Shown here in pieces: positions 1 through 7,893 of a stretch of 13,727 nucleotides of DNA; position 1 is the stretch's first letter; each line of letters starts with the position of its first letter. The translations under genes and the position numbers were made by a program. The notes beneath the pieces were generated by a model that searched no databases, was not told where the DNA came from, and worked only from the letters and a program-made list of their open reading frames with translations. The stretch comes from Parvularculaceae bacterium UBA4496. Its GTDB lineage: Bacteria > Pseudomonadota > Alphaproteobacteria > Caulobacterales > Parvularculaceae. The DNA is taken from NCBI GenBank assembly GCA_002388885.1, contig DGNI01000127.1, positions 1-13,727 on the forward strand, given 5' to 3'.

Positions 1-447
1 TGGCTGGCGGGCCAGCTTAATCCTGAAAACAAACTGATCGATCCGGCGCCGCTGATCGGTCTTGCGGAAACCATGATGAGCGACGATGACGAAGTGTTCG
101 GCGGCGACATGGACATGATGCTGCTCGCCAAGAACTGGAAATGGGCGGTGGCCGAACGCTTGGCTTACATCTATCTTTCCGCGTTCCTGTTGATCGCGGT
201 GCAGCTTTGGGCCGCATTCAAGTTCCGCAATTTCCTCATTCCCATGGCGCTCGGCGTCGGCGGCGGGTTTGTCGCGATCTTCGCCCAGACCTCGCAATAC
301 GGCATCTACTTTCCATGGCTGATGCCGTTCAACACGCTCGGCTTCATGCCGGAGAAAGTGAGCATGGCGCTGTCGCTGGGGCTTGTGGGCGGGCTCGGGG
401 CCATGCTGCTCATGCTGATCGACATGGGCAGAATGCAGATCAAATAG
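1..447 (+). CDS. Probable ABC-2-type transporter permease, C-terminal part (5' end outside window)
   Basis: The frame is open from the first base, so the start lies to the left of the window; 148 codons remain before TAG. The visible part is an integral membrane protein. A polar acidic stretch (SDDDEVFGGDMD) is followed by three hydrophobic segments, roughly residues 55-74, 79-96 and 121-140 counted from the window edge. The order of motifs (a KFRNF-like step into a Gly-rich helix, then a YFPWLMPFN turn and a last helix) resembles the C-terminal end of ABC-2 / lantibiotic-protection type permeases. That is pattern recognition only, and no ATPase partner is in view. The gene converges on its right neighbour with a 9-base gap. 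The protein is certainly membrane-bound; the family is moderately likely, and another polytopic membrane protein is possible. Confidence 0.6.
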   Translation, partial: WLAGQLNPENKLIDPAPLIGLAETMMSDDDEVFGGDMDMMLLAKNWKWAVAERLAYIYLSAFLLIAVQLWAAFKFRNFLIPMALGVGGGFVAIFAQTSQYGIYFPWLMPFNTLGFMPEKVSMALSLGLVGGLGAMLLMLIDMGRMQIK

Positions 448-456
448 GAAATCGCC

Positions 457-1797
457 CTACCGGTAAAACGTCGTTTCGTTTCCGGTGAACGCCCACGGTT
501 CGGCAAGATCGACACAGGATGAAACATCGCCGCGCGCCTCGATCTTCAAAATATCTGCGCCTTTCGTTTCGCTGTCCGGCTGGCGCTGCAGCAGGATCAC
601 GCCGTTAATCAGTGGGCCGATGAAATTGGTGCGAAGCCGCTGGTAGCACCGCATATTGTAATCATTGACGTCCGAGAACGGCGTGTTGATGCGTCCGTCG
701 CCTTTTTCAAATGAAAGAAATCCTTCAACCGCGCCGGCGGGCGCAGCGCCCGGTTTCATCTTGGCAGATGCGACCATGTCCGGCGTCAATGACGGCAGAC
801 GGCCATGCTGCGCAAAAATCAGTCGGGAGGGATCAATGGAGTCGGGCGAGAGCGCGATGGCGCTGACTTTCGTGGTCGCCGCGTTATGCGCAGCGTCGGT
901 AAACCATGCGCCCTGCGCGGCGTCCGGCGTATCCACCAGCGCCGTGCGGCAGGCATTGTCGCCTTTTGATTTGCGGATTCCCCATGCGTCGCCAAGCTTC
1001 GCCGCCCACAAGTCTTTCTGTTCTTTGGGAAGATAGTCGATAGCGCAGCGCGCCTTCGTGGTTTCCGGCGTGATCAGCGCCATCAGTTTCGGGCTTGCGT
1101 CAAACACTTCGGCGCGGGCGAATGAATTCGTGCGGTAGCGTTCAGGGCGCGCAAGCGTCGCCGGTTTGGCGCCAAGATCGTGCAGCCCTACATCAAAACC
1201 GTCGCTCACGCCGATGACGTCGCCTGTCTTGACGCGCACGCGGGTTTCAAGCGCCATGCGGTCGGGCGAGCCGAATTCGGAAAAAGCGCGAAGCCCGCCG
1301 GCGCGTTCCAGAATTCCGGCGTCAATTTCATCTATGCGGTCATAGTAAAATGAGATGTTCTCGCAGGAACGGAAATGCACCGTCCATGAGAGCCCTTCGG
1401 CGCGCCCGTACGGGTCGCGCTCTACATGGCGTTCGATGGCGACGATGTCGGCGCGCGCCGGCGCCAGCGCAGTCGTTTCACGCCGTTCGAACGCCTGTTC
1501 GCCGGAGCGTGTGTTGATACGGATGTACGGCGCCGGCAGGGTTTCGCCAGGCGCGGTGACGCCGCCCAGCGGCGAGACCGAAAGAACGTCGTCCACGGGC
1601 GCGAAAGGCCCCGAAAGCGCCGGCTCGCCGATGGCGCAGGTGCGGGCGGCCATAGGCGCGCCGTCAGCCTTCGCTGCGAAGTCCGCCGCGCCTTCAACGA
1701 AGCGCGATCCGGCCTTCGGCCAGGCGATGGCCGCGCCAAGCAGCGCCGCGGTAAAAAGCACCGCCGCGAGCCTCGTTGCGTAGCCGGAATGATACAT
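457..1797 (-). CDS. Secreted or membrane-anchored protein of unknown function, possible degenerate M23-like barrel
   Basis: The protein has 446 residues from the ATG chosen here. That start puts an N-terminal hydrophobic stretch (residues about 8-22, LAAVLFTAALLGAAIAW) right at the front, as expected for a signal peptide or anchor. The frame stays open another 36 codons upstream, but that extension is Pro/Arg-rich and not signal-like. A G-rich run lies 8-13 bases before the ATG. I do not recognise the family. Around residues 115-225 the layout (DIVAIE..., then FYYDRIDEID, then VKTGDVIGV...VGLHDLG) resembles the beta-barrel of M23/LytM endopeptidases, but the usual HxH zinc pair is not seen, so any such domain would be inactive. 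The C-terminal 100 residues (FSDVNDYNMRCYQRLRTNF and beyond) look like a separate globular part. Two cysteines near residues 377 and 425 could form a disulfide in the periplasm. It is convergent with the permease gene and divergent from the metallopeptidase gene. Confidence 0.75.
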   Translation of the reverse strand: MYHSGYATRLAAVLFTAALLGAAIAWPKAGSRFVEGAADFAAKADGAPMAARTCAIGEPALSGPFAPVDDVLSVSPLGGVTAPGETLPAPYIRINTRSGEQAFERRETTALAPARADIVAIERHVERDPYGRAEGLSWTVHFRSCENISFYYDRIDEIDAGILERAGGLRAFSEFGSPDRMALETRVRVKTGDVIGVSDGFDVGLHDLGAKPATLARPERYRTNSFARAEVFDASPKLMALITPETTKARCAIDYLPKEQKDLWAAKLGDAWGIRKSKGDNACRTALVDTPDAAQGAWFTDAAHNAATTKVSAIALSPDSIDPSRLIFAQHGRLPSLTPDMVASAKMKPGAAPAGAVEGFLSFEKGDGRINTPFSDVNDYNMRCYQRLRTNFIGPLINGVILLQRQPDSETKGADILKIEARGDVSSCVDLAEPWAFTGNETTFYR

Positions 1798-1911
1798 GGC
1801 CGGACCCCCGATACTCCCCCAAAGCCCGGCTGTGCCGGACCCGGAGGCCAAAATCCTATGGGGTGCCCATGGAGTCAAGCAGCGGCGTTGGCGCGCGGGA
1901 GGCATAAAACC

Positions 1912-1941
1912 TCGACAAAATAGCGGTTTTCCGGCTTATCT
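1912..1941 (+). promoter_or_regulatory. Candidate sigma70-type promoter for the metallopeptidase gene
   Basis: In the 190-base gap between the divergent genes a TCGACA box is followed after 18 bases by TTATCT. Each matches the consensus at about four of six positions, and the pair is placed well for the gene starting at 1988. The boxes overlap a six-base inverted repeat (AAAACC at 1906-1911, GGTTTT at 1925-1930) that could be an operator. On the other strand a TTGACT box and a small dyad at 1858-1870 (ATGGG/CCCAT) could serve the left gene, but no well-spaced -10 box accompanies them. Confidence 0.25.
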
Positions 1942-1987
1942 GAGGGGGATCGAGGGTTAAGGCCGGGGCGGCGAGGGAGGCGGATTC

Positions 1988-2869
1988 ATGGTCAAATGGC
2001 GCGGGCGGCGGCAAAGCCGCAATGTTGAGGACCGCCGCGGCGCGGCGGCGGCTGGCGGCGCCGGGATGATCCTGATGCTCCTCAGGTTCATTGTCGGGCG
2101 CTTCGGCATCCGCGGCGTGATCATTCTGGCGGTCGTCGGCGCCGGGCTTTACATGGCCGGGGTCAATCCGCTGGCGCTCCTGCAGGGCCAGCCCGCCGGA
2201 CAGCAGGCCGCCGAGCCAATTGACGATGAAACCTCGCAATTCGTGCGGGTCGTCCTCGCCGAAACCGAAGACGTGTGGTCGCGGCTCTTTGCGGCGGCGG
2301 GCGGCGACTATCCCGAACCGACGCTGGTGATGTTTTCAGGCTCCGTTTCCTCCGCATGCGGATATGCGAGCGCGGCGGCGGGTCCGTTTTATTGCCCGGC
2401 CGATCAAAAGCTTTATCTCGACGCCAGTTTTTTCTCCGAGCTTGCGCAGCGCTTCGGCGCGCCCGGTGATTTCGCCGCTGCCTATGTGATCGCCCATGAA
2501 GTCGGCCATCATGTGCAGACGGTGACGGGAACCTCGCGCGAAGTGCGGAGCGCGCAACAGCGCGCGCAAGGCGAGGGCGAAGCGAACGCGCTGCAGGTGC
2601 GCATGGAGTTGCAGGCGGATTGTTACGCGGGCGTCTGGGCGCATCATGCGGACCGCACCTCGAACCTGCTTGACGAAGGCGACATCGAAGAAGGCCTCGC
2701 GGCGGCGGCGGCCATCGGCGACGACACGCTGCAACGGAACGCCGGACGGCGCGTGACGCCCGAAAGCTTCACCCACGGCACGTCCGCCCAGCGCCAGCAC
2801 TGGTTCTCGAAAGGCTACCGTTCCGGCGATGTTGCGGCGTGCGATACGTTCAGCACTTCGGCCTTGTGA
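1988..2869 (+). CDS. Neutral zinc metallopeptidase, YpfJ/KPN_02809 type
   Basis: The protein has 293 residues, the usual length for this family. The Gly-rich cytoplasmic N-terminus (an RxxRNVEDRRG-like segment is characteristic) is followed by one transmembrane helix at about residues 42-62. The catalytic part lies outside the membrane: HEVGHH at 170-175 supplies the HExxH zinc ligands and the general base. The segment ELQADCYAGVW at 207-217 carries the probable third ligand, Glu207. Cysteines at 124, 136, 212 and 285 fit an oxidising compartment. The ATG is preceded by GAGGGAGG at a good distance. The family is known from sequence as a putative membrane-anchored metallopeptidase; the physiological substrate is not established. 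The next gene starts one base after the stop, so the two are probably translationally coupled. Confidence 0.93.
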   Translation: MVKWRGRRQSRNVEDRRGAAAAGGAGMILMLLRFIVGRFGIRGVIILAVVGAGLYMAGVNPLALLQGQPAGQQAAEPIDDETSQFVRVVLAETEDVWSRLFAAAGGDYPEPTLVMFSGSVSSACGYASAAAGPFYCPADQKLYLDASFFSELAQRFGAPGDFAAAYVIAHEVGHHVQTVTGTSREVRSAQQRAQGEGEANALQVRMELQADCYAGVWAHHADRTSNLLDEGDIEEGLAAAAAIGDDTLQRNAGRRVTPESFTHGTSAQRQHWFSKGYRSGDVAACDTFSTSAL

Positions 2870-2870
2870 C

Positions 2871-4181
2871 ATGCGCGTGCGGCTGATCATCCTGCTTTTG
2901 CTGCTCGCGGGCCCGGTCTGGCTGATTGGCGTCAATCGATGCGGCATCGCGCATGTGGAACGGCATTTTGAGGCAAGCCCCATGCTCAAGCGTTGCGCAG
3001 CGTTGGGCTACGCGAGGGCGCAAGCTTTTTTGGGCCTCATGTATCTGGTCGACTCCGACAAGGGTGGGACAGGTGAGAAATATAAGCTTGAGCCCGCCAA
3101 GTCAGCCGAGGACGCGCGCCGCCGTGGCCTGGAGTTAATGTATAAAGCAGCCGAAAAAGGCGGCGGCGGCGTCGCGCAGAACGAAATCGGTCTGGCTTAC
3201 CTTGAGGGTAGTATGGGCTTTGAAAAAGATTACGACAACGCACGCGAGTGGTTTGAGCGGGGCGTAGAAGCAGGTGACTACATGTCTGCATTTAATCTTG
3301 CCAGAATTTACGCCAATGGATGGGGCGTTGAACCCGATCTGGAAATGGCCGTGTCCTATCTGGAGTTATCTGAGAAGCGCGGATATTGCCCGGCTACCAA
3401 AATATTGTCCTCATGGCGTGATTTTGAAAACAAACGTCTTGAATCCCTGAAGTCATTTCTCACGAAGACGTATTTTTCGGAGTGCCGTAAAGATAGCTGG
3501 CGGGAGGTGCTGAGCGATGCCTTTGACCGGCGATATTATCGCGTCAAACAGTACGTGCGTTTACAGCTTGAGCGCATAAGCCTTCAGTTTAAAGGAGACC
3601 GCGAGATCAGAAAAGCGGCCTCGCCATTGGAGGCGGCGTGTACAGTTTACGTGGATCTGTTCAGGCATCTTCGAGAAGACAGTGGGAAGATATTTCTTCG
3701 CCCACTTACAGTCACCTATAGACCTATTATTATTTTAGACTCTTCTGACGAAGCCGCGCCCTCAACATTCAGAATGCCGACAGACGAGACAGAAACAGTA
3801 GAATATCCTGAGGGCGAGACGTACGAACGACAAGTGTTCAAAGAGGTTTATGTTGATACGTCTGATTTTTTTGATGATGTCAAGGATGATACAAAATATG
3901 CGGTGATCAATTGTTTCGATCGTGAAAACGACGATATCGCGTTCTGGTCCGGCTCCATAGAATTGTTGGACTATGAACTTTCCAGGTCGGATGCGCCGGA
4001 TGCATTCGTATCTGTCTGGGCTGTGTCCCCTGTCGGTATATCCGACGCTGGTGATTACGCGGTTTTGTACGTCACATATGATTGCGGACCGTTATGCGCA
4101 GCCGGCAGCTATTATTTGTTGAAGAAAGACGCTGAAGGGAATTGGGAATTTTTCGGATTTCAAGATTTATGGGTCACTTAG
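2871..4181 (+). CDS. Sel1-repeat envelope protein with unrecognised AT-richer C-terminal half
   Basis: The protein has 436 residues. The ATG one base after the upstream TGA is preferred because it places a hydrophobic signal or anchor (LIILLLLLAGPVWLIGV, residues 5-21) at the very N-terminus; the frame is open 14 codons further upstream, inside the peptidase gene. Residues about 35-155 carry three Sel1-like helical repeats, with recognisable cores ARAQAFLGLMYL, AQNEIGLAYLEG and SAFNLARIYANGWGV, each followed by an A..W/Y..kA type helix. Sel1 repeats are protein-interaction solenoids. The remaining 280 residues match no family I can name; they are acidic and end in a compact segment with two cysteines (CGPLCAAGSYY). 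Base composition changes along the gene: 3841-3900 is only 30% GC, while flanking genes are near 60-65%. It probably works in the periplasm, perhaps with the coupled metallopeptidase, but that is inference from order alone. Confidence 0.85.
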   Translation: MRVRLIILLLLLAGPVWLIGVNRCGIAHVERHFEASPMLKRCAALGYARAQAFLGLMYLVDSDKGGTGEKYKLEPAKSAEDARRRGLELMYKAAEKGGGGVAQNEIGLAYLEGSMGFEKDYDNAREWFERGVEAGDYMSAFNLARIYANGWGVEPDLEMAVSYLELSEKRGYCPATKILSSWRDFENKRLESLKSFLTKTYFSECRKDSWREVLSDAFDRRYYRVKQYVRLQLERISLQFKGDREIRKAASPLEAACTVYVDLFRHLREDSGKIFLRPLTVTYRPIIILDSSDEAAPSTFRMPTDETETVEYPEGETYERQVFKEVYVDTSDFFDDVKDDTKYAVINCFDRENDDIAFWSGSIELLDYELSRSDAPDAFVSVWAVSPVGISDAGDYAVLYVTYDCGPLCAAGSYYLLKKDAEGNWEFFGFQDLWVT

Positions 4182-4193
4182 GGTAAGTTTTCA

Positions 4194-5678
4194 TCACCCG
4201 CGCCAGAACGCAGGCGACAAAATTACCAGGATCGTGAAAAACTCGAGCCGGCCGAGCAGCATGCCCGCGCTCATGGCGAGTTTCGCGGCATCCGGCAGGC
4301 TCGAAAAATTGCCCGCGGGGCCGACAATGGGGCCAAGGCCCGGCCCCACATTGGCGATGGCCGATCCTGCTGATGAAATCGCCGTCAGCGTGTCGAGGCC
4401 AAGCCCGGAAAGTACAACGGCGAGACTGGCGAAGGTCGCGAAGTAGACAAAGAAAAAACTCAACACCGAGACGAAGACATCGTCCGTCAGCGGACGGTGA
4501 TTATAGCGCGCCACGAAAACGCCGTTCGGATGAGCAAGGCGTTTTGCGTAAACGACCAGCGCCGATAACGCCACCTGAAAGCGGAAGACCTTCATCCCGC
4601 ATGAGGTCGACCCGGCGCAGCCGCCGATAAACATGATGCAGAAGAAAAACCCGACTGCAAACGGCCCCCAGGTGTTGTAGTCGGTCGTGGCGTAGCCGGT
4701 GCCGGTGAGGATCGACACCACATTGAAGATCGCGAGCCGGAACGCCGTAAAGACGTCCACATTGTCGAAGATGTCCAGAACGCGGAACATCATCACCATT
4801 GTGAGAACGGCCACGATGGTGAGGAAAAACTGGATCTGGCTGTCGGAGAAAAGCCGCGTCCACGCGCCGCGAAGGATCGCCGCCAGAAAAATCCCGAATG
4901 GCAACGAGCCGATGATCATGAAGACGGTGACGACGAGATCGAGGGGCGCGCGGCCGACCGTCAGAAACGCGCCGAGCGATGCGTCTTTTGTGGAAAACCC
5001 GCCGGTCGCCACCGTGGTCATGGCGTGGTTCACCGCGTCCCACGCCGGCATGCCAAACGCCCACAGCATGAAAAAGCAAAGCGCTGTAAAGAACAAATAG
5101 ATCAGCGACAGCGCGACGGAATAATTTGCGGCGTTCGCCATGAATTTTTCGGACGTGTCCCACGCCTCGTTCTTGAAAAGCTGCATGCCGCCGATTTTGA
5201 GGGCCGGCAGGACGGCGAACGCCATGATGATGATGCCGACGCCGCCGAACCACTGCAGCATTGAGCGCCATAAAAGCGCGCCCGGCGGCGCGTCGTCGAG
5301 ATGCGTGACGATGGTCGAGCCCGTAGTCGTAAGGCCGGACATCGCTTCGAAAAATGCGTCCACATAACCGATGTTCAGCCCGCCGAGCGCGAGCGGAACG
5401 GCGGCGAAGATGACGAGCGCCAGCCAGCTCACGCCGGTCAGTAAAAATCCTTCGCGTACGCCGATAGAATCAATGCGTCCCCAGCTTGCGGCGAGGGCGC
5501 CGCCGCCCATGAAAATCGCCGCCGTTGCGCCCACAGCAAAAGCAGACCAGTCGGCGCGATGAACGGCGTCCTGCGAAAGCAGGTCTGCAATCATGGGAAT
5601 CAGCATGGCGGCGCCAAGCGCGGCCACAAGCGCGCCCGTGACAAGAAAAACGGGACGGAGATTCAGCATGGGGTTCAT
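4194..5678 (-). CDS. trkH: Trk-type potassium uptake transporter, membrane subunit TrkH
   Basis: The protein has 494 residues, typical for TrkH, and is hydrophobic throughout with about ten to twelve membrane helices. All four pore-loop segments that build the K+ filter can be located: TTTGST (117-122), TTVATGGFST (221-230), LTGTGYATTD (324-333) and IANVGPGLGP (441-450), each with the expected glycine. The family moves K+ inward across the inner membrane, usually gated by the cytoplasmic NAD-binding subunit TrkA, which is not in this window. The start is ambiguous. ATG at 5678 is used here; TTG at 5681 and ATG at 5669 are alternatives, and the latter has the more usual distance (12 bases) from the AAGGG upstream. 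Two TGA codons stand in tandem at the end. It lies 40 bases downstream of apaG on the same strand, so co-transcription is likely. Confidence 0.93.
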   Translation of the reverse strand: MNPMLNLRPVFLVTGALVAALGAAMLIPMIADLLSQDAVHRADWSAFAVGATAAIFMGGGALAASWGRIDSIGVREGFLLTGVSWLALVIFAAVPLALGGLNIGYVDAFFEAMSGLTTTGSTIVTHLDDAPPGALLWRSMLQWFGGVGIIIMAFAVLPALKIGGMQLFKNEAWDTSEKFMANAANYSVALSLIYLFFTALCFFMLWAFGMPAWDAVNHAMTTVATGGFSTKDASLGAFLTVGRAPLDLVVTVFMIIGSLPFGIFLAAILRGAWTRLFSDSQIQFFLTIVAVLTMVMMFRVLDIFDNVDVFTAFRLAIFNVVSILTGTGYATTDYNTWGPFAVGFFFCIMFIGGCAGSTSCGMKVFRFQVALSALVVYAKRLAHPNGVFVARYNHRPLTDDVFVSVLSFFFVYFATFASLAVVLSGLGLDTLTAISSAGSAIANVGPGLGPIVGPAGNFSSLPDAAKLAMSAGMLLGRLEFFTILVILSPAFWRG

Positions 5679-5718
5679 CAACCCTTACGGCCGAGGAAGC
5701 GATCAAGCGTTCGCAGTT

Positions 5719-6138
5719 TTAGTGGATTTGACGCAATTCATGCGGGCTGTCGAGGGAGAAGGCGGGAATATCCACGTCGAAAACTTCGCCGTCGGTGGTT
5801 TCCATGCCGTATGCGCCGACCATCATGCCGGACGGCGTCGCGAGCGGAGCACCGGACGTATATTCAAACCCTTCGCCCGGGCGGATCACAGGCTGTTCTC
5901 CGACAACGCCGTCGCCAGCGACAACGTCGGTTTGCCCGCGAGAATCGGTAATCCGCCAGTATCGGGTCCTGAGCTGCACTTGCGCTTCCGATTCGTTGTT
6001 GATGCGAACAGTATACGCCCAGACGTAACGCGGTTCGTCAGGGTCCGACTGATCCTCGAGATAATGCGGACTGACGCTGACGCGGATGCCGCGAGTCACG
6101 CGCTCGTAAATCTCGTTTTTGCGATCGCCACCGGCCAT
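5719..6138 (-). CDS. apaG: ApaG domain protein
   Basis: The protein has 139 residues from the chosen ATG, which has AGGG seven bases upstream. An in-frame ATG at 6159 with GGAG nine bases before it would add seven residues, and a third at 6198 lacks a clear ribosome site. The sequence shows the complete conserved course of ApaG: TRGIRVSVSPHYLEDQSDP, then RYVWAYTVRINNES, then QLRTRYWRITD, then GVVGEQPVIRPGEGFEYTSG and ending in DVDIPAFSLDSP. ApaG is a small immunoglobulin-like beta-sandwich protein; E. coli and Salmonella mutants link it to Co2+/Mg2+ homeostasis, and its biochemical role is not settled. It is the first gene of a probable apaG-trkH unit and is divergent from the dCTP deaminase gene. 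Confidence 0.93.
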   Translation of the reverse strand: MAGGDRKNEIYERVTRGIRVSVSPHYLEDQSDPDEPRYVWAYTVRINNESEAQVQLRTRYWRITDSRGQTDVVAGDGVVGEQPVIRPGEGFEYTSGAPLATPSGMMVGAYGMETTDGEVFDVDIPAFSLDSPHELRQIH

Positions 6139-6294
6139 TGCGCCGCCCTGCAGCTCCATGAGCTTGAACTCCGCTTTTGAACGCAATCTAATCTGCATCG
6201 CAGGCGAGCGCCAGCCATAGGGTGAAATTCAACGAAGCGGGGAAAAGCAGCCGGCGCCTGCACGCATCATCCTCTTGCCAATAGCGGGAGGGCC

Positions 6295-7392
6295 GTGCAA
6301 ACGAGCCTGATGACAGACGAAAATTACAACGATGGCGTGTTGCCGGCGCAAGCCATCGCCGCGTTGATGGATAATGGCGCCATTTCGGGCGCCGATAGCG
6401 CGCGCCTGCAGCCGGCAAGTCTGGACCTGACGCTTGGCCCTCGCGCCTGGCGCGTGCGCGCGTCGTTCCTTCCGTCGAAGAAAAAAACCGTTAAAGACCG
6501 GCTGAATGACGGTCTCGCCATGCAGGCGATGGACTTGAGCGACGGCGCCGTGTTCGAACGCGGCTGCGTCTATCTGGTGGAGTTGAACGAGCAGCTTCAG
6601 TTGCCGGATAACGTGAAAGGCGCCGCCAATCCGAAAAGTTCGACGGGGCGGATTGATGTCTTCGTGCGGCTTGTAACCGACCATGGCGCGGCGTTCGATG
6701 AAATTCCGGCCGGGTATGAAGGGCCGCTTTACGCAGAGATCAGTCCACGGACATTTTCCATACTGGCGCGGTCCGGCTCGAGCCTCAACCAGCTCCGGCT
6801 GAAGGCCGGGCGTTATCGTCTTGACGATGCCGCGCTTGAAAAATTGCATCAATCTTCTGCGCTTGTGGAAGGGTCTGCGGATATTTCCGGCGGGCTCGGC
6901 CTTTCGGTTTCGCTGGCGCGTGATGACGGCATGATCGGCTGGCGCGCGCGGCGGCATTCCGCTCTGATTGACGTCGACAAGGTCGCTGCGCTCGATCCGA
7001 ATGAATATTTCGAGCCGATTACTGCGCCCAGCGCCGGGTTTATCATTCTCGATCCGGATGAGTTTTATATTCTCGCGTCAAAAGAAGCGCTGTGCGTGCC
7101 GCCCGATTACGCCGCGGAGATGACGCCCATCAGCCCGGGACTTGGCGAATTTCGCGTGCATTACGCCGGGTTTTTCGACCCCGGCTTCGGCTGGGCCGAG
7201 ACCGGGATCAACGGCTCGCGCGGCGTTCTGGAGGTGAGAAGCCACGACGCGCCGTTCGTATTGGAGGACGGCCAGCTTGTGGCGCGGCTCGTCTACGAAA
7301 AAATGTCGGCGCGGCCGGAGCAGCTATACGGCGCTGACCTCAAATCGAATTATCAGGGCCAGGGTCTGAAGCTCTCGAAGCATTTCCGTTAG
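6295..7392 (+). CDS. dcd: 2'-deoxycytidine 5'-triphosphate deaminase, long two-domain form
   Basis: The protein has 365 residues, about twice the length of the E. coli Dcd (193). The N-terminal half has the family hallmark QPASLDLTLG (39-48) and NPKSSTGRIDVFVR (112-125), with an acidic residue in LYAEIS (146-150). The C-terminal half repeats the same fold: HYAGFFDPGFG (289-299), GVLEV (310-314) and FVLEDGQLVARLVYE (321-335), ending in the YQGQG tail typical of the dCTP deaminase/dUTPase superfamily. The reaction is dCTP to dUTP plus ammonia, feeding dTMP synthesis. The start is GTG at 6295, immediately after a GGGAGGG whose spacing is tight; ATG at 6310 is the alternative but lies far from that site. 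The gene is monocistronic here, convergent with the SRPBCC operon with a 20-base gap and no obvious terminator. Confidence 0.93.
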   Translation: MQTSLMTDENYNDGVLPAQAIAALMDNGAISGADSARLQPASLDLTLGPRAWRVRASFLPSKKKTVKDRLNDGLAMQAMDLSDGAVFERGCVYLVELNEQLQLPDNVKGAANPKSSTGRIDVFVRLVTDHGAAFDEIPAGYEGPLYAEISPRTFSILARSGSSLNQLRLKAGRYRLDDAALEKLHQSSALVEGSADISGGLGLSVSLARDDGMIGWRARRHSALIDVDKVAALDPNEYFEPITAPSAGFIILDPDEFYILASKEALCVPPDYAAEMTPISPGLGEFRVHYAGFFDPGFGWAETGINGSRGVLEVRSHDAPFVLEDGQLVARLVYEKMSARPEQLYGADLKSNYQGQGLKLSKHFR

Positions 7393-7412
7393 CCGCTGCT
7401 ACGGCATGTCCC

Positions 7413-7874
7413 TTAGAGTGTCTGCGCGAGAGCTTCGAGCTGTTCGGCGCATTTGCCCCAGCCTTCGTGAAAGCCCATTTCTTCGTGTTTTTTGCGGTCT
7501 TCATCGGTCCAGTGCAGCGCGCGGGCGACATATTTCGTCTTGCCGCCGCCAGCATCCTCGAAGGTGACAATGCCCGTAAAGAAAGGTTTTTCCGATGGCG
7601 TCCACGCGCTCGTATAGGCGTCGGTGAAGACGATTTTCTCGTTGGGAACGACCTCGAGGTAAACGCCCGAGTTCGGAAACTCTTCGCCTTCCGGGCTGCG
7701 CATGACGAACATATTGGTTCCGCCTGGCCTTACATCCGCCTTGACTTCGGCAATGGACCATGGCGCCGGACAGAACCACTGTTTCAACAACGCGTCTTCG
7801 GTCCAGCAGCGCCAGAGCTTTTCGCGCGGCGCGTTGAGAACGCGCTCCAATACGAGTTCCTTATTATCAGTCAT
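7413..7874 (-). CDS. SRPBCC/AHSA1-domain protein (second gene of the pair)
   Basis: The protein has 153 residues. The start at MTDNKE is fixed by an AGAGGAG ribosome site seven bases upstream; the frame is open further but that stretch overlaps the preceding gene. The sequence follows the AHSA1 branch of the START-like SRPBCC fold: an initial strand LVLERVLNAPREKLWRCWT, then LKQWFCPAPW, then DVRPGGTNMFVMRSPEG, then GVYLEVVPNEKIVFTDAY, and a C-terminal amphipathic helix beginning near GFHEGWGKCAEQLEAL. These proteins are helix-grip cavities that bind hydrophobic ligands; the ligand is unknown. It lies 19 bases behind a paralogue in the same orientation, so one transcript is likely, driven by the promoter at 8425-8453. 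Confidence 0.88.
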   Translation of the reverse strand: MTDNKELVLERVLNAPREKLWRCWTEDALLKQWFCPAPWSIAEVKADVRPGGTNMFVMRSPEGEEFPNSGVYLEVVPNEKIVFTDAYTSAWTPSEKPFFTGIVTFEDAGGGKTKYVARALHWTDEDRKKHEEMGFHEGWGKCAEQLEALAQTL

Positions 7875-7893
7875 GGGTTTCTCCTCTCTCCGC

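Noticed and set aside
1426..1923. Plus-strand open frame of 165 codons
   Set aside because: It lies antisense to the exported unknown protein, is Arg-rich, and runs through the divergent promoter region without a ribosome site.
4176..4191. Small stem ACTTA/TAAGT followed by T residues between the convergent Sel1 and trkH genes
   Set aside because: It is only five AT-rich pairs with a three-base loop, too weak to call a terminator.
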